Below, piece after piece: positions 5,566 to 5,715 of a DNA stretch of 5,715 nt; within the stretch, counting starts at the first letter, position 1, and each line of letters begins with the position of its first letter. The notes beneath the pieces were generated by a model that had not been told where the DNA came from, ran no database searches, and saw only the letters and a program-made list of their open reading frames with translations. Origin of the DNA: Succinimonas sp963628765 (GTDB lineage Bacteria > Pseudomonadota > Gammaproteobacteria > Enterobacterales > Succinivibrionaceae). Location: positions 1 through 5,715 of the forward strand of contig CAVGFV010000055.1 in NCBI GenBank assembly GCA_963628765.1, in the 5' to 3' direction. A program made the position numbers and the translations under genes.

Positions 5566-5715
5566 TATGAAAGAAAACCATAATATAAAGACAATAACAT
5601 TTACTTTAATTTTTTCACCAACAAAATATTTCCTTGTAATAAAAAAGGCCACATAACGATCCGTAATTCTGTCATTTTAAACATACACAGAAAAAAAGTT
5701 TAAGGAAGTTGTAGA
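5566..5715. other. Non-coding AT-rich region upstream of the eno promoter
   Basis: I find no supportable gene here. The stretch is very rich in A and T runs. The nonamer AAAGACAAT occurs at 5587-5595 and again at 5558-5566, the second copy covering the -35. A 25-codon minus-strand frame (5601-5675, with stop) lacks a Shine-Dalgarno and is not called. In many relatives pyrG lies upstream of eno, but the window ends before any such gene can be seen. Confidence 0.5.

Noticed and set aside
5601..5675. Small minus-strand frame of 24 residues upstream of the eno promoter.
   Set aside because: There is no Shine-Dalgarno, its composition looks like random AT-rich sequence, and it ends upstream of the eno promoter with no supporting context.
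5641..5675. GGCC followed by six T on the minus strand, considered as a terminator of an upstream gene.
   Set aside because: No adequate complementary arm precedes it, so no stem of useful length forms.

Overview
The window is a piece of a gammaproteobacterial chromosome. All seven recognisable genes lie on the minus strand, so transcription runs from high to low coordinates. The order is eno, ftsB, ispD, ispF, surE, a yqaA/DedA-type membrane protein gene, and nlpD. This is the conserved gammaproteobacterial neighbourhood (in many relatives pyrG-eno-ftsB-ispD-ispF-truD-surE-pcm-nlpD-rpoS), but in a reduced form. The DNA is AT-rich outside eno. An AT-rich gammaproteobacterium with a trimmed cluster is suggested, for example of the Aeromonadales/Succinivibrionaceae type, but the lineage is only a guess from gene order and composition.

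Layout. 5420-5715 is the non-coding eno upstream region, with a good sigma-70 promoter (-10 at 5537-5542, -35 at 5560-5565) and an inferred leader of about 110 nt that contains several complementary segments. 4115-5419 is enolase. 4041-4067 is a clear intrinsic terminator for eno. 3966-4040 holds a probable ftsB promoter and an 18-bp inverted repeat with an extra half-site. From 3965 down to 112 six genes are packed head to tail: ftsB and ispD overlap by one base (TAATG), and the other gaps are 18, 4, 3 and 2 bp. They very likely form one operon. 1-111 is downstream of nlpD and holds no gene that I can support.

How the genes fit together. Enolase is a separate, highly expressed glycolytic unit. 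The downstream operon mixes cell-envelope and housekeeping functions: FtsB (divisome), IspD and IspF (two steps of the MEP isoprenoid pathway, which feeds undecaprenyl phosphate and quinones), SurE (nucleotide phosphatase), a DedA/VTT membrane protein (a family that includes undecaprenyl-phosphate translocases) and NlpD (lipoprotein activator of cell-wall amidase). A link between isoprenoid lipid-carrier supply, septation and septal peptidoglycan splitting is a reasonable reading of the context but is not proven by it.

I see no mobile element, CRISPR array, RNA gene or obviously new system. The most interesting points are the departures from the usual cluster (no truD, no pcm, a DedA gene in the pcm position, no rpoS start in the first 111 bp after nlpD), the inverted repeat at the ftsB promoter, the structured eno leader, and an NlpD whose LytM site has lost most metal-ligand positions.
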